Part shown: piece by piece, positions 24,902 through 35,100 of the stretch | Layout of the letters: every line of letters starts with the position of its first letter | Numbering within the stretch: the stretch's first letter is position 1 | Assembly (NCBI RefSeq): GCF_001294335.1 | Contig: NZ_LGKG01000158.1 | Span: 1-59,179, forward strand | Origin: Streptomyces chattanoogensis | GTDB lineage: Bacteria; Actinomycetota; Actinomycetes; Streptomycetales; Streptomycetaceae | Direction: 5' to 3' | DNA length: 59,179 bases | Notes under the pieces: generated by a model | The model's database searches: none | Told to the model about the DNA's origin: nothing | Seen by the model: the letters and a program-made list of their open reading frames with translations, nothing else | Program-made: the position numbers and the translations under genes

Positions 24902-26044
24902 TCAGGTCGTCTCGGTCAGTCCGGTGGGGACTTGCCACTCGTAGCGGCGGCCCCTGTTGGTCAGCCGTAGGCCGTTCTTGAATACGGCCAGCCCCAGTTC
25001 GCTTGCTGCCTTTGCGACGAGGGGAACGGTGTCACCGGTCTTCCCGTAGCCGAAGTTCATCACGGAACCGGCCTGGAGTGCGGTCTTGGTGAAGTCCGCC
25101 GCCGGGACCTTGACCAGGTCGGCGGCCGGGTCTCCGATCAGGTGCCGGATCAGGGTCGGCCCGGCACCGGCGAAGGCCGGGCCGGGCAGCACCTCACGGA
25201 TGAAGTCGAGGATCGCCTTGGTCAGGGCGATGCCGGCCTCCGAGGACCTCTGCTGGCGCCGGAGGATGGTGTCGAAAAGCTCCGCGCCGTCGTCGAAGGT
25301 GGACGGGTTCAGCTGGTTGTCGACGCCCAGGACGTGCCCGACGACCCGCCAGACGTGGAAGAACGCGTCGCGGTCCTCGCGCGGGAGGTCGACGCCCAGC
25401 CGTGCCAGACCGCGGGGGATGACGACCGAGAAGCTCATCAGCGTCCCGGCCAGATCCTCCTGGTTGACCGGCAGTCCCCAGGACCCGTTCCAGTCGCCCT
25501 GGCGGCCGACGTGGTACCGCATGGTGGCGTGCAGCAGACGGATCTTCTGCGCCGAGCGCAGACCGTGTCCCTGGGGCCCCAGTCCTCCGTCGTCGAGGAC
25601 GTCGACGACGAACTGCGAGGTCTCCATCAGCCGCCGGTACACCCCCGAGGTCAGCCGCTGCGAACGCGCCAGCACCTCGGCCCCGTCACCGCAGCCGTAG
25701 CACAGCGGGAGGGAGCCGCACAGCAGCGTCGAGACGACCAGCGCCTCGTAGCGGCCCAGCAGTGCGCGACCGCGCTCGATCAGCTCAGGATCGGCCCACT
25801 CGGGCAGTACCGAGCTGAGCTCGAAGTAGTGCTGGAGGCGGGGCGGCAGGCCGGTGGGCAGCGCCTGGCTGTTCTTGCCGAAGCCGTGCAGCGCCTGTCG
25901 TACCGCTTCCTGCCGGCCCAGCTCGTAGGTCTCGTTGATCGCGGCGTCGCCCGCCGCATCCCCGGTGCCCCGCATCCGGTCCAGCACCTCGTCCGTCCAC
26001 ACACTGGCGGGCATTCCTGCCTCCTCGAAGTAGGTCATGGGCAA
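24902..26044 (-). CDS. Oxygenase, MpaB/latex-clearing-protein family (DUF2236)
   Basis: 380 residues. The family signature is seen around residues 90-185: ALVVSTLLCGSLPLCYG, then RRLMETSQFVVDVLDDGG and KIRLLHATMRYHV. The R-x-x-H-x-x-x-R-Y segment is where the Arg and His residues important for haem b binding and catalysis lie in this family. Members include the rubber oxygenase Lcp and the fungal MpaB chain-cleaving oxygenase; most bacterial ones have no known substrate. No Tat or Sec signal is visible, unlike secreted Lcp. It stands alone, so no pathway can be proposed. Confidence 0.87.
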   Translation of the reverse strand: MPMTYFEEAGMPASVWTDEVLDRMRGTGDAAGDAAINETYELGRQEAVRQALHGFGKNSQALPTGLPPRLQHYFELSSVLPEWADPELIERGRALLGRYEALVVSTLLCGSLPLCYGCGDGAEVLARSQRLTSGVYRRLMETSQFVVDVLDDGGLGPQGHGLRSAQKIRLLHATMRYHVGRQGDWNGSWGLPVNQEDLAGTLMSFSVVIPRGLARLGVDLPREDRDAFFHVWRVVGHVLGVDNQLNPSTFDDGAELFDTILRRQQRSSEAGIALTKAILDFIREVLPGPAFAGAGPTLIRHLIGDPAADLVKVPAADFTKTALQAGSVMNFGYGKTGDTVPLVAKAASELGLAVFKNGLRLTNRGRRYEWQVPTGLTETT

Positions 26045-26741
26045 CGCCCACCTCTACCAGCCCACGGGGTTCTTCAGCGGGAACGTCACCCGCGTGAGGA
26101 GAGGGTGGTGGCGGACCGCGACTTCTGCTCAGATCCAGTGGCGACGCCTGGACGGAAGGGTCGGGCCGCCGTCGCCGCTCGCGCGCTGACGTCTCCGGGA
26201 AATTTCAGGAAAAGCGTCAGGCTCAGAGCGCGTGTCACTACTCTGCCCGCCAACTGAATTGCTAAGGCTCGCCTGCTCAAGCGCTATCTCGCCAAGTGCA
26301 CCGTCACACGCGTATCCGCAGGGCTCAGCGGGCAAATCGAAAATCTTGAATCGAACTTAAGGGCGTATGCAAAGGGTGTGGCTGTCAAGATCGACTCTCT
26401 CGCAGGAACTGGTGGATGCGCAGCTGGAGCTGCACCGAGTCAGGTCCAACGGTGGAGCCGGGTACGGGAACTCCCCGAATGCCTGGTCGCCACCTGCGAC
26501 CCCCGGTCGATGGCCGGGGTGACGTGGGAGAGGTACCGATTGCAGGCTGCAGTATCGGCGTGCCTGCCTGGTGAAACGGACGGCGTGCGCACTCTTGCCT
26601 GTGATCGCCCGGGACCGTGCCGCCGCCTCTTCCCGCCGCAATCGCCTGAGTTCACGGTGGGCGTGGCCGCCCTCGGCTCGACCGGCACCGGATGCAGGGC
26701 CCACACCAGCCAGGGCGGGGCCCGCGGTCATGCAGCCGGGA
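26045..26741. other. Stretch without a recognisable gene
   Basis: About 700 bases between the MpaB-type oxygenase and a broken secreted-protein gene. Short frames on both strands lack Streptomyces third-position bias, and no RNA gene or repeat stands out. AT-richer sequence near 26320-26390 may hold a promoter but no clear boxes were found. Confidence 0.5.
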
Positions 26742-27031
26742 TCAGCAGGAGACTTCGGGCGACCAGATGACGTGACTGTCGGAGGGGCGGATCCACCAGG
26801 CGGCGCCGTACTTGTAGCCTGCGGGGCATTTGAGGGCCTTGGCGGGGTGGTAGGACATCTTCAGCGGGGAGCTCTTGGTGAACTGGCGGATGTCCTTGAC
26901 GCGCTGGTTTCCGCTGCTGTTCGTGAAGGTGATGCCGAACTCGCCGGTGCGCTTTGAGCCGAGGTCGTGCCGGTCAGTACCAGGGCGGCGGAGGCGACGG
27001 CGGCAGCGGCTATCTTGCCGATGTTCTTCAA
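26742..27031 (-). pseudogene. Small secreted protein gene split by a frameshift
   Basis: A TTG start at 27031 has AAGGA 7 bases upstream and encodes a clean signal peptide (LKNIGKIAAAAVASAALVLTG, cleavage near TSAQSA). That frame then runs into low-quality Ser/Ala/Arg sequence. The plus-one frame from about 26960 gives a convincing mature domain, GEFGITFTNSSGNQRVKDI, later CPAGYKYGAAWWIRPSDSH, ending in SPEVSC with two Cys that could pair. One single-base change would join the two. It is either a recent pseudogene or a sequencing indel. Function unknown; the mature part would be about 65 residues. Confidence 0.6.
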
Positions 27032-27458
27032 GAAGTAGTCCTTCGCGAAATGGACTTCCCCTCCGCGGAAGCACCCGCAGAGGGGGGTGATCGCGTGCAT
27101 GGCGGAGCTTACGGACCTCCCACCTGCACAATCAAGATCCATTCAACAGATTGTCAACTTCTGGATCGCTGGGTCAGTGGCAGGAGGAGTTGCGCGCCTC
27201 GATGACCGTCGCCGGCCGTGGCGCCTCAACGTTCGTGACCTGGCCGGACAATGCCCATGCCGCAAGGAGAACTGCGGCATCAGCCCCGGGCTACGCCGAA
27301 CGGCGGACCGCATTCGCGTCCCGCGCCCGGACGGCGGGCAGCGGCGGGATCGGGCTGGGCAAGAAGACCTCCTGCGGTGCGGCTTGTTCTCGGGGGGTGT
27401 GATGTACGCGAGACCTGTGTCCGGCCTCGCCTGGGTGATTTGTCGCTAACGTTCCGCC
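27032..27458. other. Intergenic stretch between divergent genes
   Basis: It must contain the upstream regions of the broken secreted-protein gene and the deacetylase. I see no further gene, hairpin terminator or clear promoter boxes. Confidence 0.45.
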
Positions 27459-28391
27459 GTGACCTCTCTCTCGGAAGCAGCGAAACGGGCCACGGTGCGC
27501 GCGGTGGCCGTCGCGGCGGTGGCGTTGGCGGTATCCGCCATGGCGCCGTCGGCCGTCGTCGGACATGACCGCACTGCGACCACCGCCACGTCGGCCGACC
27601 ATGTGCGCCCTTGCCCTCACGAACCATTGCGGGATCTGTACGGGTCGGAGAACCGCACGATGCGCACCCAACGACGGGTGGTGGCGCTCACGTTCAACGC
27701 CGCCTGGGATGTTGGGGGCATCGCCAGGGTGCTCGGAGTGCTACGCCGATACCACGCCCCTGCCACCTTCTTCCTCACGGGCGACTTCGCCGACCGCCAC
27801 TCCGCAGCCGCCCGAGCGATCGCGAAGGCCGGGTACGGCATCGGCAACCACTCCTACAGCCACCCGCACTTCGAGACCCTGAAACCCGGCCGGCGCGCGG
27901 CAGAGGTTCTCAGGGCTGACCATGCCATCCGCGCCGCCACCGGCACCGCTCCGCTGCCGTTCTTCCGCTTTCCCTATGGCGATACCACCCCACAGCAGAT
28001 CGCCGAAGTGAACGCCCTGGGGTTCGCAGACATCGAATGGACCACTGACACCAAGGGCTATCTCGGCCCGGCAGGAGGTATGACCGTGCCGAAGGTCATC
28101 CAGCGGGCACTGGACGCCCTGCGGCCCGGCGAGATCATCCAGATGCACGTGGGCTTCCACGGCCAGGACACCGTCCTCGACGCCGACGCCCTCCCGCAAC
28201 TCATCGACACCCTCCACGCCCACGGATACCAGATCGCCGCCCTGTACTCCCGTATGCGCGTTCGGTTAGGCTTACCTTGCCTGACATGCAGGCGTGCTGG
28301 CGTGCGGACGTGCAGGTTCGGGTTCCGGTGCCGCAGGTGGCAACCCATAGGACGGAACGGGCAGAGGCAGGGCACAGGTGAGAGACGGTGA
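27459..28391 (+). CDS. Secreted polysaccharide deacetylase (NodB/CE4 family)
   Basis: 310 residues from GTG 27459. Residues 1-35 form a Sec signal peptide (VRAVAVAAVALAVSAMAPSA). The NodB domain shows VALTFNAAWD in place of TFDDG, a variant common in Streptomyces where the final Asp is kept, then ATFFLTGDFA, NHSYSHPHF with the metal His residues, RFPYGD, and IIQMHVG as the closing motif. It should remove acetyl groups from an extracellular polymer such as peptidoglycan or chitin. The last 45 residues after IAALYSRM are Arg- and Cys-rich and unlike the family, so the natural stop may have been lost and the frame extended. Confidence 0.85.
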   Translation: MTSLSEAAKRATVRAVAVAAVALAVSAMAPSAVVGHDRTATTATSADHVRPCPHEPLRDLYGSENRTMRTQRRVVALTFNAAWDVGGIARVLGVLRRYHAPATFFLTGDFADRHSAAARAIAKAGYGIGNHSYSHPHFETLKPGRRAAEVLRADHAIRAATGTAPLPFFRFPYGDTTPQQIAEVNALGFADIEWTTDTKGYLGPAGGMTVPKVIQRALDALRPGEIIQMHVGFHGQDTVLDADALPQLIDTLHAHGYQIAALYSRMRVRLGLPCLTCRRAGVRTCRFGFRCRRWQPIGRNGQRQGTGERR

Positions 28392-28486
28392 CCGGGCTTG
28401 TGCGCGTTGTGCGCCCGCTGGGGCGGCACGCCCATGCGGGTTGACGGGCGTCCCGGGTTCCGGCCCGGAGCTTGGGACGAGGCATC

Positions 28487-28969
28487 GTGGATGAGATCGT
28501 GCTCACGGCCGGAGCCCTGTACGTCATCGTCCTGCTGCGCGCCGGAGGGACGTTCGCCGTCGGGTGGCTCGCCGGCGCCGGTGCCCGGCGCAGCAGGTTC
28601 GCCGGGCGGATCGCCACGGCGAAGTTCGGGCGCGCCGAGCGGGCGATCCAGCGGTGGGGCGCGCCGGTGGTGGCCGTCTCCTTCCTGGCCGTCGGTTTCC
28701 AGACAGCCGCCAACTTCCTCGCGGGCAGCATGCGCATGCCGTTGCCGCGCTACCTGCCCGCCCTGTTCGTGGGCGGAGCGGCCTGGGCGCTGGTCTACGC
28801 GACCGTGGGGCTTGGCGTGCTCGACGTGCTGGGAAGGCTCTTCGCCGAGCGGACGGCCCTTGGGGTGTCCGCCGTGGCCGTCCTCCTCCTCGCGGTGTGC
28901 GGGGTGGTGGTGTACCGCAGAAAAAGGGCGGCCCTGCGCTCCGGTGACACCGTGGCCGAGGAATCGTGA
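28487..28969 (+). CDS. DedA/VTT-like small membrane protein
   Basis: About 160 residues from GTG 28487 (a TTG at 28472 is an alternative). It has four hydrophobic segments and a VTT-type pattern: GWLAGAGARRS, FGRAERAIQRWGAPVVAVSFLAVGFQT, then AANFLAGSMRMPLPRYLPALFVGG. The segment with Arg and Gly before the long hydrophobic stretch is typical of DedA-superfamily lipid scramblase or transporter proteins. It is shorter than full DedA proteins (about 200 residues). It ends in a basic tail, which would lie in the cytoplasm. A short hairpin follows at once. Confidence 0.78.
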   Translation: MDEIVLTAGALYVIVLLRAGGTFAVGWLAGAGARRSRFAGRIATAKFGRAERAIQRWGAPVVAVSFLAVGFQTAANFLAGSMRMPLPRYLPALFVGGAAWALVYATVGLGVLDVLGRLFAERTALGVSAVAVLLLAVCGVVVYRRKRAALRSGDTVAEES

Positions 28970-28970
28970 G

Positions 28971-28989
28971 CCCGTCCCGCGAGGGCGGG
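28971..28989 (+). terminator. Short GC hairpin after the DedA-like gene
   Basis: A 7-base stem (28971-28977 with 28983-28989, one G-T pair) and a 5-base loop, beginning one base after the stop codon. Confidence 0.5.
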
Positions 28990-29804
28990 TGCCGCGGCGG
29001 GCGAGAAAGTGCAGCAGCAGGCCGACTTGCTTGGCGGGCCGCGGGTGGGTGCCTGGTGACGAGGAGGAGGCCGTGCGCTGGGGCGGTCGTATGGAGGCCG
29101 GCGAGCAGGGCCCAGCGCGCTGCGGATGCCGGTGATGGTGACGCGGGTGCAGACACCGGGTCGGCGACGTGCGCGACGATCACCGGTCTGATGAGCGCTC
29201 CAGGACAAGGACGCCGTCGGAGTGATCCTGTAGGGCGAGGACGCGTCCCTGACCGAAGCCGCCGTCAGCGAGGACGGTCTCGATCTCGTGCACCAGTCCT
29301 GCGCCGACGACACGGGGAAGCCCCGAGGCGCGCCTCAGTGTCGCTAACAGCGGGTTCTGAGCATTGCCATGGAGTACGGACCGAACAAGGGACAGATCCG
29401 CGGCCTGGGAATCGTCACCAACGACCAGTCGACCGTGCCGTACGGGGACACCATGGTGGCCGCCCAAGGCGTTGAAGGCTACGCCCGCTAGGCACCCTGT
29501 GCGACCGGAGACGATTGCACGTCGTTGGGACGGGCGGCACCCTTGGTGGCGTCTCGGTCGAGTTCGTTCTCCCAGAGGTCCCGTCCGCAGGTCTCACCCG
29601 GGGGAACCACCGTGGTCGGGGTCATGGCCACGGACTCCTGGGCGGTTGCGCGCGGCGGGATCGCGAGGCTGTTCCGCCGCCGGGGGCAGATCCCCCCGAC
29701 TCATCACGGCCAGAACAACGGGCTGCCTGATCGAAGAGACACGCTCAGTGGTTGGCTCCGGACGTCCTTCGGGGGTTGATCACTCCGCTGCACGGTAGAG
29801 CCGT
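28990..29804. other. Stretch without a confident gene
   Basis: About 800 bases. The best candidate is a 40-codon frame at 29369-29491 on the plus strand, beginning MEYGPNKGQIRGLGIV and ending GVEGYAR, with normal codon bias. It could be a small protein or the end of a lost gene. Nothing else is supported on either strand. Confidence 0.4.
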
Positions 29805-31724
29805 TCATGCGCCCAGCTGGTCGACACCTCGACTATTCCGTTCTCCCGGGTTCACCCGGTCACCCGCGACGTGGTCAGGCTGGGCTTCGATCAGGCTTCC
29901 CGCCCCGATCGCGAAGTACATGCCGTGCCACCACTGCTCCATCACCAGCGCCCCGATCGCCTCGCCGTAGGGGCGGCGGAAGTCGTTCGCGTACCCGGAC
30001 CGCATGATCTGTGAGAAGCGGCGGCAGTAGGTGCGGTCCATGTATGTGAGGAAGGCCGAGGGGGAGATTCTGCGCTCCCGGAGGAGCCAGGGGATGATGA
30101 ACTGTTGCTCGACGGTGGCCATGGGGAGGACGCCGGTCTCCACAGCCGTGCAGACCGCGGTGTGGAGGCTGACCGTACCGGTGTGCCGGATGCTGCCGAC
30201 GCCGACCGTGAAGGGCAGGCTCCGCCGTGGGACACGTACCCGGAGTGTGCCGGTAGGCGTGATCGGGGTGAGGTCCTGGGCGTAGCAGTCTGCGAGTTGG
30301 CCCACCGCGTACAGCTCTCGCTCTTGCGCGGCCTGGCACAGGTCGAAGGTGAGCGCGTAGTAGCGCCACGGGTCCTGGCGGTGGTTCCCCATCTGCCACA
30401 GGCAGGTGCCCAGCGTCTCCATGCACGCGGCGTAGCGCTCTGCACGGATGCTGCCCGTGTCCGTCCACTGGGTGTTGAGCATCCACACGGTCCGCTCGTA
30501 GCAGTCCAGCAAGTCGTCCATGACCAGCGACCCTCGGGTCAGCGCCAGGACCGACTGGCCGCATTCTTGATGGCGCAGGTCGGGGCCGATGTCGACCCAG
30601 TCGTTGGTCAGGCCGGTCAGCATCATGTCGTCTCGTCCTGCGGGGCCGGGGACGAACGACAGGTAGTGCCCGAAAATACCGCTGTCGACCGCTTTGAGGT
30701 CACGCCAGTGGTCACGGTCGTGGTAGACCCAGGCGGTGAGGCCCGTCGTGGTCAGGTCGCTGGTATCCGCTTCATCGCGGCGCTTCGTGTCGAAGTAGGC
30801 GAGGTCGGCTGCTACATGCGCGCGGCGCGCCTGCAGATCTGCGGGGAGGTCCGGCATGTCCCAGAGTGACAGGATTTCGCGCTTCAGGCGATCTTTCCGG
30901 TCCCCGTAGGCGGTGTCGACGTTGTATTCGACGTAGAAGGAGTAGTCGAGAATGGCAAGGTAATCCTGGCGCCAGTCGCCGTAGTCGTCCGACAGCAGGC
31001 CCATCCACCAGGAACCCAGCGCGAAGTTCGGGTACGCCGCCACTCCCTGGAGCCCGAACTCCTCCATCACGGCCGTCCACTCCGCAGCATCGCACTGTGA
31101 CAGCTTCGATTTCGTGGAGCGGCCCGCATTCTCCCCGAGCCGGGCCCGAGCGACCAGCGCTCCCACTGGATCCGCACCCACCACGACCGGCACCAGCCCC
31201 ACCTGCTCCGATCCGGCCATCCCAGCACCACTTCGACGGATCCTGCGGACCTCGGCGAGCAGAGCCCGCCCGTGCTCGACCATCTCCGCACAACCCTGCA
31301 TCCATGGCGCGAACTGCTCCCCCCAGGCGGCCGGGTCCTGCGACATGGCCGCGAGTGTCACCTCCGGGTCATAGGCCCACCCACCCTGCCGCCCTGCGCT
31401 CCGGGCCGATCCGCGGCGCACCGCGGCGACATGATCTGCCAGGCGCGACCCGGCAGCACGGTGCCGTGTCCACAGCACATCCAACCGCCCGGGCGCCCCG
31501 GAACCCACTCCGCTCCGTCCGGCCAACCGGGCCGCCGAAGTACCAAGCCACGTCGGAGCAAACCTGTCCGTCTCTGCGCCCCTTCCCACCCGGCCACGTC
31601 CGGCATGGACACGTTCCGATACGGGGGCCAGGACACCGCGGTCGCGCTGCTCCTGCTCCGGGAGCGGCACCCGCATCGGGGCAAACAACAACTTATGCAG
31701 GCTTTCGGGGGATAGCTCAGTCAT
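29805..31724 (-). CDS. Uncharacterised 639-residue protein, faintly terpene synthase-like
   Basis: Start ATG 31724 (MTELSPESLHKLL) fits better than the longer frame. The N-terminal 130 residues are Arg-rich and low quality; from about residue 200 the protein is Trp/Tyr-rich and largely helical (DDYGDWRQDYLAILDYSF, AWVYHDRDHWRDLKAVD). Around residue 350, GLTNDWVDIGPDLRHQE recalls the N-D-x-x-[SD]-x-x-x-[DE] metal site of class I terpene synthases, and aromatic residues are abundant as in that fold, but no DDxxD motif is obvious. There is no signal peptide. It is divergent from the kinase-helicase gene. I do not recognise a family; the terpene synthase idea is weak. Confidence 0.7.
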   Translation of the reverse strand: MTELSPESLHKLLFAPMRVPLPEQEQRDRGVLAPVSERVHAGRGRVGRGAETDRFAPTWLGTSAARLAGRSGVGSGAPGRLDVLWTRHRAAGSRLADHVAAVRRGSARSAGRQGGWAYDPEVTLAAMSQDPAAWGEQFAPWMQGCAEMVEHGRALLAEVRRIRRSGAGMAGSEQVGLVPVVVGADPVGALVARARLGENAGRSTKSKLSQCDAAEWTAVMEEFGLQGVAAYPNFALGSWWMGLLSDDYGDWRQDYLAILDYSFYVEYNVDTAYGDRKDRLKREILSLWDMPDLPADLQARRAHVAADLAYFDTKRRDEADTSDLTTTGLTAWVYHDRDHWRDLKAVDSGIFGHYLSFVPGPAGRDDMMLTGLTNDWVDIGPDLRHQECGQSVLALTRGSLVMDDLLDCYERTVWMLNTQWTDTGSIRAERYAACMETLGTCLWQMGNHRQDPWRYYALTFDLCQAAQERELYAVGQLADCYAQDLTPITPTGTLRVRVPRRSLPFTVGVGSIRHTGTVSLHTAVCTAVETGVLPMATVEQQFIIPWLLRERRISPSAFLTYMDRTYCRRFSQIMRSGYANDFRRPYGEAIGALVMEQWWHGMYFAIGAGSLIEAQPDHVAGDRVNPGERNSRGVDQLGA

Positions 31725-32105
31725 GCGACAAGCCCAGCAGAGCAGACGATCACCGCGGTAGTGGCGCGGACCCTCTCTATCGAGTGATTCTGGCGGATGG
31801 GGGAGAAGCGCACGACGCTGGCTCCGGAGCCAACCCCCGAACAAGCCACGCATTGCACCTGCTTCGCGGCTTTCTGAAGACCGCGGAACGCAAGGGACGC
31901 GGCGCGATTTTTAGGTGATGCGATGCTGATGGGGCATCAACTTGGCCTGGTTGCACTTAGGTTGTAAGTGAATCCCTCTTCCGCTGACAGCCCATCAGGG
32001 AGTCGGGTACGCTCGCGGCGGTGGCAGTCTCCGCCCTTGCACGGACGAAGGCTCAGCGGGGAGGCGTGTCCGTGGCACGCCACAGCAAACCAGGGGGGCG
32101 CAGGC
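31725..32105. promoter_or_regulatory. Divergent intergenic region with inverted repeat upstream of the defence operon
   Basis: About 380 bases between the minus-strand hypothetical and the kinase-helicase. It contains a perfect CACTTA-GGTTG-TAAGTG inverted repeat at 31954-31970, and GATGC/GCATC arms nearby at about 31923-31939. It probably holds the promoter of the three-gene system. Whether the repeat is an operator is a guess. Confidence 0.45.
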
Positions 32106-35100
32106 GTGAGCCTGGAGCGCATCGCGGGCCGTTTCTGTGTCGTTGGAGCGATAGGCCGGGGCAACATGGGTGAGGTGCACCGGGCCGTGGACCGTGAGGC
32201 GGACGAGACCTCACCCGATCGCATGGTGGCGGTGAAGACGATCCTGCGCCGCCGTTCGGGTGCGTTAATCGATTCACAGGCCGACGCCAAGACCATGGCC
32301 CGGTTCGCCCGCGAGGTGCGCATCATGCGCATGCTGGACCACCCCAACCTGCCGCACATCATTGACGGTGGCGTGGACGTGGCCAACGGGAACCTGCCGT
32401 ACCTCGCGATGGAACTGCTCAACGGCGCGTCTCTCGCGGACCTCATCGAGGAAGAGCCCCAGCTCCCGGTCGCCTGGGTCGCGGCCATCGGCGCCCAGAT
32501 CGCCAACGCGCTCACCGCCGCCCACGCCGCCGGCGTCATCCACCGCGATCTCAAGCCCGCCAACGTGATGCTCACCGAAGGCGGTGTGGTCAAGGTCCTC
32601 GACTTCGGCATGGGCCGTCTCGTCGACGACCCCGACGGTACGCAACTCACCAGCAGTGGCGTCACCGTGGGCACCGCCCGCTACATGGCTCCCGAACAGT
32701 TCCAGGTCAGCGGGGTCGCCCCTTCCGCAGACCTGTACGCGCTCGGCTGTGTGCTGTACGAGATGCTGAACGGCGTACCGCCCTTCGTCGGCGGGAGTTC
32801 CTTCGAACTCGCCCACAAGCACATCCATGACACCCCCACGCCCATCCGACTGATCCGCAGCGACGTCGACGAAGCCCTGGCGCGGCTCGTCGAGCGGATG
32901 CTCGCCAAGAACCCGGCCGACCGCCCCACGGATGCGGTCGCCGTCCGTGAGGCCCTCCTTCCGTACGCCACCCAGGACGGCGACCGGTCGCTCGTCCTCA
33001 GCTGGGCGGCGTCCGACCCGGTACGCCACCTCGCCGCCGCCCGCGCCGAGGAGCGGCAGCCCCAACCGGCGCGCAGACAGCCTGACCCCTCCGGCGAGCG
33101 GCGCCCCGCCGCACCCGGCATGGACGTGTTCGGCCTCCATCGCCAACTGATAAGTGACTACCGCGACTTCACCGAGGGCGGCACGGTCATCCGTGACGAG
33201 CGCATCGCGGAGTTCGTCCAGGACGACCTCAACGCCAAGTCCCAGTGGCCCGACCCCTGGCTCTCCCTCAACCCCTTCTTCGCCGCCGCCGGCACGGTTG
33301 CCGAACTCGCCGGCAAGAAGGTGCTCGAGGACGCCTGTGCGCGTATTTTCCAGGCGGGCAAGACCGAGGGCGGCACTGCCTGCGATGGGCGTCCGCTCAC
33401 CCTGCACCAGCACCAGCGCGAGGCGATCGACGCCGCCGAGTCCGGCGCCTCGTACGTCCTGACCACCGGCACCGGCTCCGGTAAGTCGCTGTCGTACATC
33501 GTGCCGATCGTCAACCGGGTCCTGCGGCAGCGGGCACAGGAGGCTTCCGGGGCGCCCGGCCGGGTGCGGGCGATCATCGTCTACCCGATGAACGCACTGG
33601 CCAACAGCCAGCTCAAGGAGCTGGAGAAATACCTGTGCGACGGCTTCGGCGCTGGTCGGGAGCCCGTCACCTTCGCCCGCTACACCGGCCAGGAGGACGA
33701 CGCCCGCCGCAAGGAGATCCGCGACAATCCGCCGGACATCCTGCTCACCAACTACGTGATGCTGGAGCTGATGCTCACGCGGCCCGACGACCGCAGGAGC
33801 CTCGTCAAGATGGCCAGGGGCCTGGAGTTCCTGGTCTTCGACGAACTCCACACCTACCGCGGTCGCCAGGGCGCCGACGTCGCCTTCCTCATCCGGCGCG
33901 TCCGCGAGGCCTGCCAGGCCGACGGCCTCCAGTGCGTCGGCACCTCCGCCACCATGTCCACCGAAGGCTCGCTCGACGACCAGAAGCAGGTCGTCGCCGA
34001 CGTTGCGTCCAAGCTCTTCGGTACCACGGTCCACCCCGAGCACGTCATCGGCGAGACCCTCGTCCGCGCCACCGACGAGGCACCCGACACCGTACCCGCC
34101 GAGCGCCTCAGGGCCCCCGCCGCCCCGCGCGCGTACGACGACCTGGTTCGCGATCCACTCGCCCGCTGGATCGAGACCCGTTTCGGCCTCGCGACCGACG
34201 AGGCCACCGGACGCCTCGTACGGCAGATGCCGGAAAAAATCGAGAACGCCGCCACGGACCTGGCCGAGCAGAGCGGGGTGTCCGAGGAGCAGTGCGCCGA
34301 GGCCATCCGCCTCGCCCTGGAGGCCGGCTCACAAGCCAAGCACCCGGTCACCGAGCGCCCCCTGTTCGCCTTCCGGCTGCACCAGTTCCTGTCCAAGGGC
34401 GACACCGTCTACGTCACCCTCGAGGACAAGCTCACCCGTCACCTCACCCGCGACTACCAGCGCGAGCAGCCCGGCTCGGGCGGCAAGATCCTCATGCCGC
34501 TGGCGTTCTGCCGCGAGTGCGGTCAGGAGTACCTGACGGTGTGGTGCACCGAGAAGGACGGTGACATCCGCTACGAGCCGCGCCGTGACACCGCCGCCAC
34601 GGGCGGCCGGGCCGGGGACGGCTACCTCCACATCGACCCCGAGCGCCCCTGGCCGCACACCGAGGACGAGGCGATCGCCGACCGCCGGTTGCCCGAATCC
34701 TGGCTGGAGCTGGACGACAAGGGACAGGAGGTCGTCAAGAAGTCCTACCGTGACCGGCTGCCGCGCCCGATTACCGTCGACCCGTACGGCGTCCAGGGCA
34801 GTGGCGAACTGAAGGCCGCCTTCATCCCGTCCCCGTTCCTGTTCTGCCTGCACTGCGGGGTGTCGTACGAGCAGACTCGCGGCAAGGACTTCGCGAAGCT
34901 GGCCACGCTCGACCAGGAAGGGCGCTCGTCCGCGACCTCGCTCATCTCCGCGTCCATCGTCCGCTCCCTCAAGTCCGTGCCCGCCGACGCCCTGGACAAG
35001 GAAGCACGCAAGCTCCTCACCTTCGTCGACAACCGGCAGGACGCCTCCCTCCAGGCCGGCCACTTCAACGATTTCGTCCAGATCACCCAGCTGCGCGGAG

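Noticed and set aside
26357..26731. 125-residue minus-strand frame
   Set aside because: Composition (Arg/Ala/Ser, scattered Cys) and lack of codon bias indicate noncoding sequence.
29180..29467. 95-residue minus-strand frame
   Set aside because: No ribosome site or recognisable domain, and it overlaps a plus-strand short frame with equal bias.
31968..32105. Upstream start for the kinase-helicase at GTG 31968
   Set aside because: The added 46 residues are Arg/Ser-rich with no conservation signal, and the GTG lies inside an inverted repeat; GTG 32106 has a better ribosome site and is at the normal distance from the kinase glycine loop.
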